Part shown: positions 35,522 through 43,756 of the stretch, piece after piece | Numbering within the stretch: position 1 is the stretch's first letter | How the letters are laid out: every line of letters starts with the position of its first letter | Assembly: GCF_008974245.1 (NCBI RefSeq) | Contig: NZ_BBZI01000009.1 | Span: 1 to 64,000, forward strand | Direction of reading: 5' to 3' | DNA from: Streptomyces abyssomicinicus | GTDB taxonomy: Bacteria; Actinomycetota; Actinomycetes; Streptomycetales; Streptomycetaceae | DNA length: 64,000 nucleotides | Notes under the pieces: model-generated | The model's input: the letters and a program-made list of their open reading frames with translations, nothing else | The model's database searches: none | What the model was told of the DNA's origin: nothing | Translations under genes and position numbers: made by a program

Positions 35522-35617
35522 TTGTCCACAGGCTGCGTCCGGTCGCTCCCCCTCGTCCTCCGGCCGTTGTCCACAGGGGCTCTTCCGCAAGGCCTCGTCC
35601 ACAGGTGCTTTTCCACA
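35522..35617 (+). promoter_or_regulatory. Cluster of four DnaA boxes
   Basis: TTGTCCACA at 35522-35530 and 35567-35575, TCGTCCACA at 35595-35603 and TTTTCCACA at 35609-35617, all in the same orientation within 96 bases. TTGTCCACA is the strong Streptomyces DnaA box. The cluster sits between two divergent genes, far from any dnaA/dnaN. Clusters of this type outside oriC have been described in S. coelicolor as affecting replication control. Confidence 0.8.
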
Positions 35618-35657
35618 GGTCCGGCAGGGGACGGCGATCGCAGGCATGATCCTTGCC

Positions 35658-36812
35658 ATGAACGACAGTGCGAACGACCAGGCGGCGCGGCGTGCCCGGC
35701 GGCTGGAACTGCTCCGGGACTCCGTCCGGACACTGACCCGGCCGGGGTTCCGGTCGACGCTGCGCGAGCGGCTGGACGACCTGGTGGAGCAGGCGGGCTC
35801 GGTCCACGACCTGGACGAGCCCTCGGACATCTACGGCGGCGGCGTGGTGGAGGCCTTGGAGCGCCGGGTGGCCGGCCTGCTGGGCATGGAGGCCGCGGCC
35901 TTCTTCCCGTCGGGCACCATGGCGCAGCAGGTCGCGTTGCGCTGCTGGGCCGGGCGGACGGGCAACCGGGCGGTGGCCCTGCATCCGCTGGCGCACCCCG
36001 AGATGCACGAGCGCAACGCGTTCGCGGAGGTGGCCGGTCTGAGGACACTGCGGCTGACGGACGAGCCCCGGCTGCCCACGCCGCAGGAGATACAGGACCT
36101 GGGTGAGCCGTTCGGCGCGCTGATGGTGGAACTGCCGCTGCGTGACGCCGGGTTCGTGCTGCCCACCTGGGAGGAGCTGACGGCCACCGTGGAAGCGGCC
36201 CGTGAGCTGGACGCGGTCGTCCACTTCGACGGCGCCCGGCTGTGGGAGTCGACGGTCCACCTCGGGCGTCCGCTGGACGAGATCGCCGGCCTGGCGGACT
36301 CGGTGTACGTCTCGTTCTACAAGTCGCTGGACGGCTTCTCGGGCGCGGTGCTGGCCGGTCCGGCCTCACTGGTGGAGGAGGCCCGGGTGTGGCGGCACCG
36401 GTACGGCGGGCAGGTGTTCCAGCAGTTCCCGGCCGCGCTGTCGGCGCTGCTCGGGCTGGAGCGTGAGCTGCCCCGGCTGCCGGAGTACGTGGCGCACGCC
36501 AAGGTGGTGGCGGCTGCGCTGGCGGAAGGGCTGGCCGCCGGAGGGCTGCCGTGGGCGCGGGTGCATCCGGAGCCGCCTCACACCCACCAGTTCCAGGTCT
36601 GGCTGCCGTACGCGCCCGAGGTGCTGGAGCAGACGGCGATACGCCAGGCGGAGGAGACCGGGCGGCTGCTCTTCGTGGCCGACTGGCACGCCCAGGGGCC
36701 CGGGATCTCGTACCACGAGACCACGGTGACCTCCCCGGGGCTGGAGTGGACCGGCGAGGAGGTACGGGAGGCGGCCCGGGACTTCGCGGAGCGGCTGCTC
36801 GCGCGCGGCTGA
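35658..36812 (+). CDS. Threonine aldolase-like PLP enzyme (beta-eliminating lyase)
   Basis: 384 aa. Fold type I PLP enzyme of the low-specificity threonine aldolase group. SDIYGGG near 56, AAFFPSGTMAQQ near 80 (phosphate cup), HPEMHERNA (His stacking on PLP), VVHFDGARLW with Asp191, and SFYKSLDGFSGA with Lys222 as the Schiff-base lysine. Expected reaction: L-threonine to glycine plus acetaldehyde. The inner ATG was chosen; an in-frame ATG 12 bases upstream is equally possible. No ribosome site at either. Confidence 0.88.
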   Translation: MNDSANDQAARRARRLELLRDSVRTLTRPGFRSTLRERLDDLVEQAGSVHDLDEPSDIYGGGVVEALERRVAGLLGMEAAAFFPSGTMAQQVALRCWAGRTGNRAVALHPLAHPEMHERNAFAEVAGLRTLRLTDEPRLPTPQEIQDLGEPFGALMVELPLRDAGFVLPTWEELTATVEAARELDAVVHFDGARLWESTVHLGRPLDEIAGLADSVYVSFYKSLDGFSGAVLAGPASLVEEARVWRHRYGGQVFQQFPAALSALLGLERELPRLPEYVAHAKVVAAALAEGLAAGGLPWARVHPEPPHTHQFQVWLPYAPEVLEQTAIRQAEETGRLLFVADWHAQGPGISYHETTVTSPGLEWTGEEVREAARDFAERLLARG

Positions 36813-36832
36813 CCGGCGCGCCGCCCGGCCTC

Positions 36833-36955
36833 CGGCGGATCCGCCGACGCCCGTCGGACCCGGTCGGGCTCCAGGGAGCCGGTCGGGCTCCGGTGCGGGG
36901 CGGTCGGCCTCCGGCACAGGCGGCCGGACTCTGCCGGTCCGGTCGGGCTGTTCAG
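36833..36955. repeat. Short repeats and palindrome between convergent genes
   Basis: CGGCGGATCCGCCG (36833-36846) is a perfect palindrome that may act as a terminator. It is followed by four imperfect copies of CCGGTCGGGCTCC up to the next stop codon. Confidence 0.5.
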
Positions 36956-37584
36956 TCGAACCGGATGTGGCGAAGCCCGACCCGGGCCCGGCGGTAGCGG
37001 TCGGCCAGCGCTCCGCCCCGGTTGGGGCGGAGCGTGAGGCCGGCCAGGACGGCGATCCGGTCGGCGGTCCTGGGCACGGTGAAGTCGTCCGTCCACAGGT
37101 GTTCGGCGAACTCGGGCTCCTTGAGGCGCTCCAGTGTCCCGTCGAGCCGCTCGACGGCCCAGCTTTCGAACCGTCGTGGTTTCCACCGGCCCACCAGGTG
37201 GCCCAGCATGCGTCCGAGGCCGCGTTCACGCAGTCGCCGCAGCACGGTCTCCCGTTGCGCGAGGAGGGTGAAGTGCCGTACGTCATGTCCCAGTTCGCCG
37301 AGTCGTCCGACCGTCTGCGCGAAGTACTCGGGATCGGTCACCGTCATCGGGACGATCACCACGCCCTCGTGGCGGGTGAGGGCGAGGTCGAGCACCTCGA
37401 CCACACCCTGGCGCCAGGAGGCCAGGTCCTGGAAGTCGCCGCGCAGTTCGGGCGGCGTCATCCGGCGCAGGCCGAATCCGAGGTGCTCCGGGTCGCAGAT
37501 CACGCTGCCGGGCAGCCGTCGGTGTATCTCGTGCGCGGTCTGTGTCTTGCCGCCCCCGAAAGGGCCGTTGATCCACAGGAGCAT
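36952..37584 (-). CDS. TmrB-like P-loop ATPase
   Basis: 210 aa. N-terminal Walker A GPFGGGKTQTA at residues 7-17, DPEHLGFGLRRM, and LARETVLRRLRERG-type region (LLAQRETVLRRL) near 108. The layout resembles Bacillus TmrB, an ATP-binding tunicamycin-resistance protein, and related nucleoside/aminoglycoside-modifying P-loop kinases. Real substrate unknown. It stands alone, convergent with the aldolase gene and upstream of nothing obvious. Confidence 0.78.
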   Translation of the reverse strand: MLLWINGPFGGGKTQTAHEIHRRLPGSVICDPEHLGFGLRRMTPPELRGDFQDLASWRQGVVEVLDLALTRHEGVVIVPMTVTDPEYFAQTVGRLGELGHDVRHFTLLAQRETVLRRLRERGLGRMLGHLVGRWKPRRFESWAVERLDGTLERLKEPEFAEHLWTDDFTVPRTADRIAVLAGLTLRPNRGGALADRYRRARVGLRHIRFD

Positions 37585-37671
37585 GGGCAGAATCTAGTGG
37601 CCGGGGGCCGCGCGCGGGCCCGGTCGGGACAATCCGCGGTCGCCGGCCCATGGCGGGGAGGGGCGGCGGTC

Positions 37672-38352
37672 TCAGCCGAGCCCTCCGGCCCGCACCAGGC
37701 CCGTCTCGTAGGCGAGGACCACGACCTGGACCCGGTCGCGCAGCCCGAGTTTGGTGAGGATGCGCCCCACGTGGGTCTTCACGGTGGCCTCGGACAGGAC
37801 CAGCCGGGCCGCGATCTCCCCGTTGGACAGCCCCTGGGCGACCAGCACCATCACCTCCCGCTCGCGCGTGGTGAGCCGGGACAGCTCCTCGTCCCGGGTC
37901 CGCGAACGCTCGTCGGGGAGGCCCGGCAGCATGGGCGCGAACCGGTCCAGCAGTCGGCGGGTGGTGGACGGCGCGACCACGGCGTCCCCGCTGTGCACGG
38001 CGCGGATGGCGGCCAGCAGGTCGCCCGGCGGGACGTCCTTGAGCATGAATCCGCTGGCCCCGGCCCGCAGCGCGGTGAACGCGTACTCGTCCAGGTCGAA
38101 GGTGGTCAGGATCAGCACCTTGGGCGCTCCCGGTTCCGCGCAGACCCGGCGGGTGGCCTCGACGCCGTCCATGCGCGGCATCCTGACGTCCATCAGCACC
38201 ACGTCGGCCCGCGCACCGGCGAGCAGACGCAGCGCCTCCTCGCCGTCGCCGGCCTCGGCGACCACCTCCATGTCGGGCTGGGCGTCCAGCACCATGCGGA
38301 AGCCGGTGCGCAGCAGCGCCTGGTCGTCGACGAGCATCACGCGGATCGGCAT
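37672..38352 (-). CDS. NarL/LuxR-family response regulator
   Basis: 226 aa. Receiver domain with VDDQ at the start, phosphoacceptor Asp in VVLMDVRMP (about residue 52), Thr in LTTFDLDEY and Lys in FMLKD. The C-terminal LuxR helix-turn-helix is LTTREREVMVLVAQGLSNGEIAARL. The histidine kinase gene lies 114 bases upstream on the same strand, so this is its partner. Confidence 0.94.
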   Translation of the reverse strand: MPIRVMLVDDQALLRTGFRMVLDAQPDMEVVAEAGDGEEALRLLAGARADVVLMDVRMPRMDGVEATRRVCAEPGAPKVLILTTFDLDEYAFTALRAGASGFMLKDVPPGDLLAAIRAVHSGDAVVAPSTTRRLLDRFAPMLPGLPDERSRTRDEELSRLTTREREVMVLVAQGLSNGEIAARLVLSEATVKTHVGRILTKLGLRDRVQVVVLAYETGLVRAGGLG

Positions 38353-38466
38353 CGGTTTCTCGCGTTCCGTGAGGGGGTGGGCGGCAGGAGGCCTGGTGGG
38401 CGGGTGGCAGGGGGCGCGGTGTCCGAAGGCGGGCCGGCGGAGGGCGGGTGGTCTGACGGCGACGTC

Positions 38467-39666
38467 TCAGAGGCTGGATCTGAGCGGCAGCAGGGCACTG
38501 ATGCGGAAGCCTCCGTCGGGCCGCGGGCCGGCGTCGAGGGTGCCGCCGACCATGCCGACGCGCTCCCTCATGCCGATCAGTCCCTGCCCCTGTCCGTCCG
38601 CGCCGCCCGCGGCGCACAGTTCCGGCGGGGCACCCCGGCCGTCGTCCTCGACCAGCAGGCCCAGTCCGTCGTCGAAGTAGACCAGCCGGACCCCGGCTCC
38701 CGCCTCGGGCCCCGCGTGCTTGCGGACGTTGGTCAGGGCCTCCTGCACGATGCGGTAGGCGGTGAGCTCCACCCCGCTGGGCAGCGGGCGGGGGCTGCCC
38801 TCGACCTTGAAGTCCACGGTCAGGCCCGCGCCCCGGCACTGCTCGACCAGGTCCTCTATCTGCGCCACGTCCGGCTGCGGCACGTACTCACCGTTCACCG
38901 GCTGCTCCCCGGTGCGCAGCACACCCAGCAGGCGGCGCATCTCCGCGAGGGCCTGCCGACCGGTGGCCGAGATGGTCTCCAGGGCCTTCTTCGACTGCTC
39001 GGGGGCGGTGTCCAGGACATAGGCGGCGCCGTCGGCCTGGACCACCATCACGGACACGTTGTGGGCCACCACGTCATGCAGTTCCCGGGCTATCCGGGCG
39101 CGCTCGGCGGCCACCGCGATCTTGGCCTGGGACTCCCGCTCCCGCTCCAGCCGGGCGGCCCGCTCCTCCAGCTGCGCGAAGTAGGCGCTGCGGGTGCGGC
39201 GGGCGTCGCCGAGCACCCAGGCGAAGACCAGCGGCACGGTCTGGAAGACCAGGATCACCACGTTGCCCAGCAGGGACGACTTCTCCTCCGGCCAGCGCAG
39301 CTGCACCAGGGGGGCCGCCAGTAGGGCCACCACCAGAGCGGCGCGCGAGGCACGGACGCTGCCGGCCACGGCGACCGAGTAGATGGTCATCAGCAGCGCG
39401 AAGTCGGCCGGGAGGATCGGCACGTCCATCACCAGCTGGAGGGCTCCGGCCGCGGTGGCCAGCAGCAGCATCCGCTCCGGCATCCGGGACCGCAGCGTCG
39501 TCGCCACGCCGAGGGCGAGGATCAGCGGCAGGACGACCGGCCGTTCCCCGTAGGCGGTATCGGGACGGTGGTCCCCCATCGCCACCGACGGGAGGACGAG
39601 CAGAACCGCCCAGAAGCCGTCCACCCAGGTCTGGTGGGAGCGGATGAAGTCGTAGAGGCGCTGCAC
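38467..39666 (-). CDS. HisKA_3-type sensor histidine kinase
   Basis: 399 aa. Five or six membrane helices in the first 165 residues with almost no extracellular loop. A coiled-coil stretch (YFAQLEERAARLERERES) leads to the dimerisation motif ERARIARELHDVVAHNVSVMV with the phospho-His in ELHD. The ATPase domain has LTAYRIVQEALTNVRKHA, DDGRGAP and GQGLIGMRERV. The membrane-embedded sensor type suggests a lipid or envelope signal. GTG start 6 bases after TACCCT (leaderless); divergent from the MidA gene. Confidence 0.93.
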   Translation of the reverse strand: MQRLYDFIRSHQTWVDGFWAVLLVLPSVAMGDHRPDTAYGERPVVLPLILALGVATTLRSRMPERMLLLATAAGALQLVMDVPILPADFALLMTIYSVAVAGSVRASRAALVVALLAAPLVQLRWPEEKSSLLGNVVILVFQTVPLVFAWVLGDARRTRSAYFAQLEERAARLERERESQAKIAVAAERARIARELHDVVAHNVSVMVVQADGAAYVLDTAPEQSKKALETISATGRQALAEMRRLLGVLRTGEQPVNGEYVPQPDVAQIEDLVEQCRGAGLTVDFKVEGSPRPLPSGVELTAYRIVQEALTNVRKHAGPEAGAGVRLVYFDDGLGLLVEDDGRGAPPELCAAGGADGQGQGLIGMRERVGMVGGTLDAGPRPDGGFRISALLPLRSSL

Positions 39667-39778
39667 CTGTACAGGGTAGGGATGCCGGAGCCCTCCGGAA
39701 GTCAGCCGGGCGATCGATCCCCGTGGGCCGGCCGTACACCCCCAGGGGGAGCCGGCCCGCTCAGGGGCGCGAGGCGCC

Positions 39779-39814
39779 TAGCCTTGCCACGTGGCGAAGG
39801 CGGGACAGCGATGA
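39779..39814 (+). promoter_or_regulatory. Leaderless seven-codon upstream ORF coupled to the MidA-like gene
   Basis: TAGCCT (39779-39784), six bases, then GTG at 39791 opens MAKAGQR and stops at 39812-39814. The TGA overlaps the ATG of the next gene (ATGA). A ribosome starting on the leaderless transcript would end exactly on the start codon of the methyltransferase gene, which has only a weak ribosome site. Confidence 0.6.
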
Positions 39815-40824
39815 CGGGACACGGCGACCGGACGGGCGGCGACCGGACGGGCGGCGCACGCGGGTGGCGGGAGGCGGCGCGGGCGGCGCTGTACGGCCCG
39901 GGCGGCTTCTACCGCCGGCCGGAGGGCCCGGCAGGACACTTCCGCACCTCGGTGCACGCCTCCCCACTGTTCGCGAACGCCGTCTCCCGGCTGCTGTGCC
40001 GGGTCGACGCGGCACTGGACCGGCCCTCGGACCTGACCTTCGTCGACATGGCGGCCGGACGCGGAGAACTGGCCGCCCGGGTCCTCGCCGAGCTCCCGCC
40101 GGAGGTGGCCCTGCGGACCCGGGTCTGCGCCGTGGAGGTGGCGGACCGCCCCGCCGGACTGCCGGAGCGGATCGAGTGGCTGGACGAACCCCCGCCCGGG
40201 GTGCGCGGGCTGCTGTTCGCCAACGAGTGGCTGGACAACGTGCCGGTGGACGTCGCGGAGACCGACGAGGACGGTGTCCCACGCCGCGTCCTGGTCCACG
40301 CGGACGGCACAGAGGTTCCCGGCGAGCCGGTGGACGGCGAGGACGCCGCCTGGCTGGAGCGCTGGTGGCCGCTGCCGCCCGAGGAGGGGCTGCGCGCCGA
40401 GATCGGCCTGCCGCGCGACCGGGCCTGGGCGGGGGCGGTGGCCTCCCTGGACCGAGGGCTCGCGGTGGCCGTCGACTACGCGCACACGGCCGGCGCCCGG
40501 CCCCCGTTCGGCACGCTCACCGGTTTCCGCGAGGGCCGCGAGGTGCCGCCCGTCCCCGACGGCTGCCGCGACCTGACCGCCCATGTCGCGCTGGACGCCT
40601 GTCTCCTGCCAGGGGGGCGCCTGCTCACCCAGCGGGAGGCGCTGCGCGCGCTCGGCGCCACGGGTTCCCGGCCACCGCTGGCCCTGGCCTCCTCCGACCC
40701 CGCGGGCTACGTCCGCGCCCTCGCCTCGGCCGGCGAGGCCGCGGAACTCACCGCGACCGGCGGACTCGGCGACTTCACCTGGCTCCTCCAGCCGGTCGGC
40801 GTTCCGGACCCGCTGGCGCCGTGA
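39811..40824 (+). CDS. MidA/NDUFAF7-type SAM-dependent methyltransferase (DUF185)
   Basis: 337 aa. Features of the MidA family: GPGGFYRRPEGPAGHFRTS near the N-terminus, the SAM loop TFVDMAAGRGELA near 72, FANEWLDNVPVD near 130, AVDYAHT near 220, HVALDACLLPGG and a C-terminal FTWLLQP. Human NDUFAF7 dimethylates an arginine of the 49-kDa complex I subunit NDUFS2 (the NuoD homologue). The neighbouring convergent gene here is a NuoD paralogue, which supports the same role. Some bacterial members have unknown substrates. Confidence 0.87.
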   Translation: MTGHGDRTGGDRTGGARGWREAARAALYGPGGFYRRPEGPAGHFRTSVHASPLFANAVSRLLCRVDAALDRPSDLTFVDMAAGRGELAARVLAELPPEVALRTRVCAVEVADRPAGLPERIEWLDEPPPGVRGLLFANEWLDNVPVDVAETDEDGVPRRVLVHADGTEVPGEPVDGEDAAWLERWWPLPPEEGLRAEIGLPRDRAWAGAVASLDRGLAVAVDYAHTAGARPPFGTLTGFREGREVPPVPDGCRDLTAHVALDACLLPGGRLLTQREALRALGATGSRPPLALASSDPAGYVRALASAGEAAELTATGGLGDFTWLLQPVGVPDPLAP

Positions 40825-40857
40825 GGGCGGCCGGCCCCCGCCCGGCCGACCTCACGG
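40819..40857. terminator. Bidirectional terminator between MidA-like gene and nuoD2
   Basis: CCGTGAGG pairs with CCTCACGG and the inner CGGCCGG with CCGGCCG, with one mismatch and a seven-base loop. It overlaps the stop of the MidA-like gene and faces the nuoD2 stop. Confidence 0.65.
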
Positions 40858-40866
40858 CACTGCCGC

Positions 40867-42018
40867 CTACTTGTCGATGTCCCCGACGACGAAGAAGAGC
40901 GAGCCGAGGATGGCGACCATGTCGGCGACCAGGGTGCCTGGCAGCAGCTCGGTGAGCGTCTGGATGTTGTTGAAGGACGCCGACCGCAGCTTCAGCCGGT
41001 ACGGGGTCTTCTCACCGCGCGAGACCAGGTAGTAGCCGTTGATGCCGAGCGGGTTCTCGGTCCACGCGTAGGTGTGCCCCTCCGGCGCCTTCAGCACCTT
41101 GGGCAGCCGCTGGTTGACCGGCCCCGGCGGCAGCTCGGCCAGCCTGTCCAGGCACGCCTCCGCCAGGTCGAGCGCGTTGTGGGTCTGCCCCAGCAGGCAC
41201 TCGAACCGCGCCAGGCAGTCGCCCTCCTGGCGGGTGACCACCTGGAGGACGTCGCCGAGCTCGCCGTACGCCAGGTAGGGCTCGTCGCGCCGCAGGTCGA
41301 AGTCGACGCCGGAGGCACGGGCGATCGGCCCGCTCACCCCGTAGGCGTGCACCGCCTCCGCTCTCAGCACGCCGACGCCGCGGGTCCGGCCGCGGAAGAT
41401 CTCGTTGCCGAGCACCAGGTCGTCGAAGACGTCCATCCGGGATCGCACGGCGGCCACCACGGCACGGACCCGGTCCGTCCAGCCCAGCGGCAGGTCCTCC
41501 TTGAGGCCGCCGACCCGGTTGAACATGTAGTGGATGCGTCCGCCGGAGACCTCCTCCATGACGTGCTGGAGGTCCTCGCGCTCACGGAAGGCGTAGAACA
41601 TCGGCGTGATGCCGCCGAGCTCCAGCGGGTAGGAGCCGAGGAACATCAGGTGGTTGAGCACCCGGTTGAGCTCGGCGAGCAGGGTGCGGATCCACACCGC
41701 CCGGTCCGGGACCTCCATACCGAGCATCCGCTCGACCGCCATCACCACGCCCAGCTCGTTGGAGAACGCCGAGAGCCAGTCGTGACGATTGGCCAGCATG
41801 ATGATCTGCCGGTAATCACGGGCCTCGAAGAGCTTCTCCGCGCCGCGGTGCATGTAGCCGATCACCGGCTCGGCGCTGGTGATGCGTTCGCCGTCCAGCA
41901 CCAGGCGCAGGCGCAGCACGCCGTGCGTGGAGGGGTGCTGGGGGCCGATGTTGAGCACCATGTCGGTGGTCTCGGCGGCGGCGCCGATGCCGACCGTGGT
42001 CTGCGTCGTGGACGTCAT
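40867..42018 (-). CDS. nuoD2: Lone NADH-quinone oxidoreductase 49-kDa-type subunit (NuoD2)
   Basis: 383 aa, a full NuoD domain. Quinone-site residues are kept: NIGPQHPSTHGVLRL near 23 and IGYMHRGAEKLFE with Arg58. That Arg aligns with the NDUFS2 Arg85 methylated by NDUFAF7. Later SGVDFDLRRDEPY, the ENPLGINGYYLVSRG segment and DMVAILGSLFFVVGDIDK match. No other nuo gene lies in the window, so it is an orphan paralogue of the subunit in the main nuo operon. ATG chosen at MTSTTQT; the open frame upstream lacks similarity. Confidence 0.93.
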   Translation of the reverse strand: MTSTTQTTVGIGAAAETTDMVLNIGPQHPSTHGVLRLRLVLDGERITSAEPVIGYMHRGAEKLFEARDYRQIIMLANRHDWLSAFSNELGVVMAVERMLGMEVPDRAVWIRTLLAELNRVLNHLMFLGSYPLELGGITPMFYAFREREDLQHVMEEVSGGRIHYMFNRVGGLKEDLPLGWTDRVRAVVAAVRSRMDVFDDLVLGNEIFRGRTRGVGVLRAEAVHAYGVSGPIARASGVDFDLRRDEPYLAYGELGDVLQVVTRQEGDCLARFECLLGQTHNALDLAEACLDRLAELPPGPVNQRLPKVLKAPEGHTYAWTENPLGINGYYLVSRGEKTPYRLKLRSASFNNIQTLTELLPGTLVADMVAILGSLFFVVGDIDK

Positions 42019-42125
42019 GGCTTCAGTCTCGCCTACTGCGGACGCGGGGCGTGGGGGCAGGGCGGGCGGGACCCAGGAGGGACCGCCCGTCACGGCGCGC
42101 GGGGCGCGGTGCGTGTTCCGGCGGG

Positions 42126-43556
42126 TCAGGACGCCGCGTGCAGGTCGTCATCCTGTGCGTCGACGTCGATCACCCGGCCGACGTCGGTCCGCGGCGACGT
42201 CCTGATCAGCGGCTGCGCCGGAACGGACGCGGTCCGCCCCTCGCTCCGGGGCTGCGGAGCGGCGGGCTGCCACGGTGTCTGCTGAGCCGCCTGCTGCGGA
42301 GCCGCCTGCTGCTGAGTCTCGTGCTGCGGAGCCTCCTGCTGCTGGGCCTCCTGCTGCTGGACGGCCGGCTCCCGGGCGGCGTACTGCCCGGCCTCCTGCG
42401 GCTCGGACCCGTGCTGCTCGGCCCGCTGCGTGCCGAAGAAGTCGAAGCCGCCCTCGGCACCGGGACGGCGCGGAGTCCCGGCGGCCGGGACCACGGCGAC
42501 GGCGGTGGGCACCGTGTAGTGCCCACCGGCCGGGCGGACCGGCTGAGCCGTCGACGAGCCGCCCGTGGCGCCACCCGGCTCGCCCTCGGCACCACTTCCG
42601 TTCCCGTTCCCGTCCCCAGGCACGGCACGGTCGGGCAGTGCCTCCTCCACGTCCGTGGCCGGCACGGTGCCGTCGGCCGCCCGCCCGCCGTCGAGGCCGG
42701 GATCGCGGTGCGCATCCGGTCCGTGGACGTCCTCGACGTCCTCGACGCGCGCGGGCTCCTCGATCTCCGGGGCCTCGCCCGACTCGGCGGCCCCATCCAG
42801 GTCCCCGTCCTCGGTCAGCTCGGCCCGCGCGGAACGCGCCTCGCCGAACGCGGACCCATCGCTCTCGGACCCCCCGATCCCGGACGCACCGAACGCGGAC
42901 CCGGAGTCGGCGGACCCGGCACCCGCGGGCCACGGCTCCGCACCGACGGCGGCCGGGCGGGTCTCCAGCGCGTCCAGCGCCGCCCTCGCCCGGCGGAACA
43001 GCTCGCCGCCCCGCGGCGAGAAGGGCCGGGCGGGCTCCGGGGCCGGGGCCGGACCGAGCGCCGGGGCCTCACGTACCGGAGGCAGCGCCGGGACGGGGTC
43101 CTTGGCCTCGATCTCCAGCAGGCGTCGCCCCTCCAGGGCACTCGCCCGCTCCGTCTCCGCCGTCGCGTAGCGCCGCAGCAGGGAGGCGTGCTCGTTGCGC
43201 AGCGCCGCCAGTTCGGCACGCTTGGACCGCAGCCGCTGCTCCAGCTTGATCCGGAGCTCCCGGCCCTCCTCCAGGTCGGCCTCCAGCTCCGCCACCCGCT
43301 CCTCGTGCTGCCACTCGGCACTGGCCTTGGCGCGCTTCAGCTCGGCGACGCTCAGACCGGCCGCCGCGTCCCAGCGCCGCAGGGTCACCGCGGCGGCCAC
43401 GCCGACCACGGCGGCGAGAGCGGTCATCAGCCGCAACAGCAACGGTTCACCAAGGAACCACGGAACCAGCGCACAGACCACGGACACGACTGCGAACGCC
43501 GACGGCGGCAGGAGCCTGTGCAGAGGCGGGGAATGACGATGGCGTCCTCGTGGCAT
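42126..43556 (-). CDS. Coiled-coil membrane protein with acidic and Gln-rich disordered region
   Basis: 476 aa, function unknown. Two membrane helices at about 18-35 and 40-60 form a hairpin. A coiled coil spans 68-150 (VAELKRAKASAEWQHEERVA onwards). The remaining 320 residues are disordered: Pro/Ala-rich, then acidic Ser/Gly, then Gln-rich (QQQEAQQQEAPQHETQQQ), ending in a conserved-looking TSPRTDVGRVIDVDAQDDD. ATG 7 bases after TAAGTT (leaderless), divergent from folP. Confidence 0.78.
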   Translation of the reverse strand: MPRGRHRHSPPLHRLLPPSAFAVVSVVCALVPWFLGEPLLLRLMTALAAVVGVAAAVTLRRWDAAAGLSVAELKRAKASAEWQHEERVAELEADLEEGRELRIKLEQRLRSKRAELAALRNEHASLLRRYATAETERASALEGRRLLEIEAKDPVPALPPVREAPALGPAPAPEPARPFSPRGGELFRRARAALDALETRPAAVGAEPWPAGAGSADSGSAFGASGIGGSESDGSAFGEARSARAELTEDGDLDGAAESGEAPEIEEPARVEDVEDVHGPDAHRDPGLDGGRAADGTVPATDVEEALPDRAVPGDGNGNGSGAEGEPGGATGGSSTAQPVRPAGGHYTVPTAVAVVPAAGTPRRPGAEGGFDFFGTQRAEQHGSEPQEAGQYAAREPAVQQQEAQQQEAPQHETQQQAAPQQAAQQTPWQPAAPQPRSEGRTASVPAQPLIRTSPRTDVGRVIDVDAQDDDLHAAS

Positions 43557-43756
43557 GGCCAGAAACTTACCGCGCGTAGGCGGCCGTGGACGCCCGGGAA
43601 GGCAAAATCGGCGGCTCCGCTTTCCGTCCGGACATTCCCGTTTCTTGATCAGATCTGCGGAGACCCCGCTCCGCATCCCGGTTTGCACCACTTCGCAGGC
43701 CCTTCGCCGGGCCGACGGGGTCGGCGCGCCCCTGCCCGGCCGCCTAGGCTGGTCGC

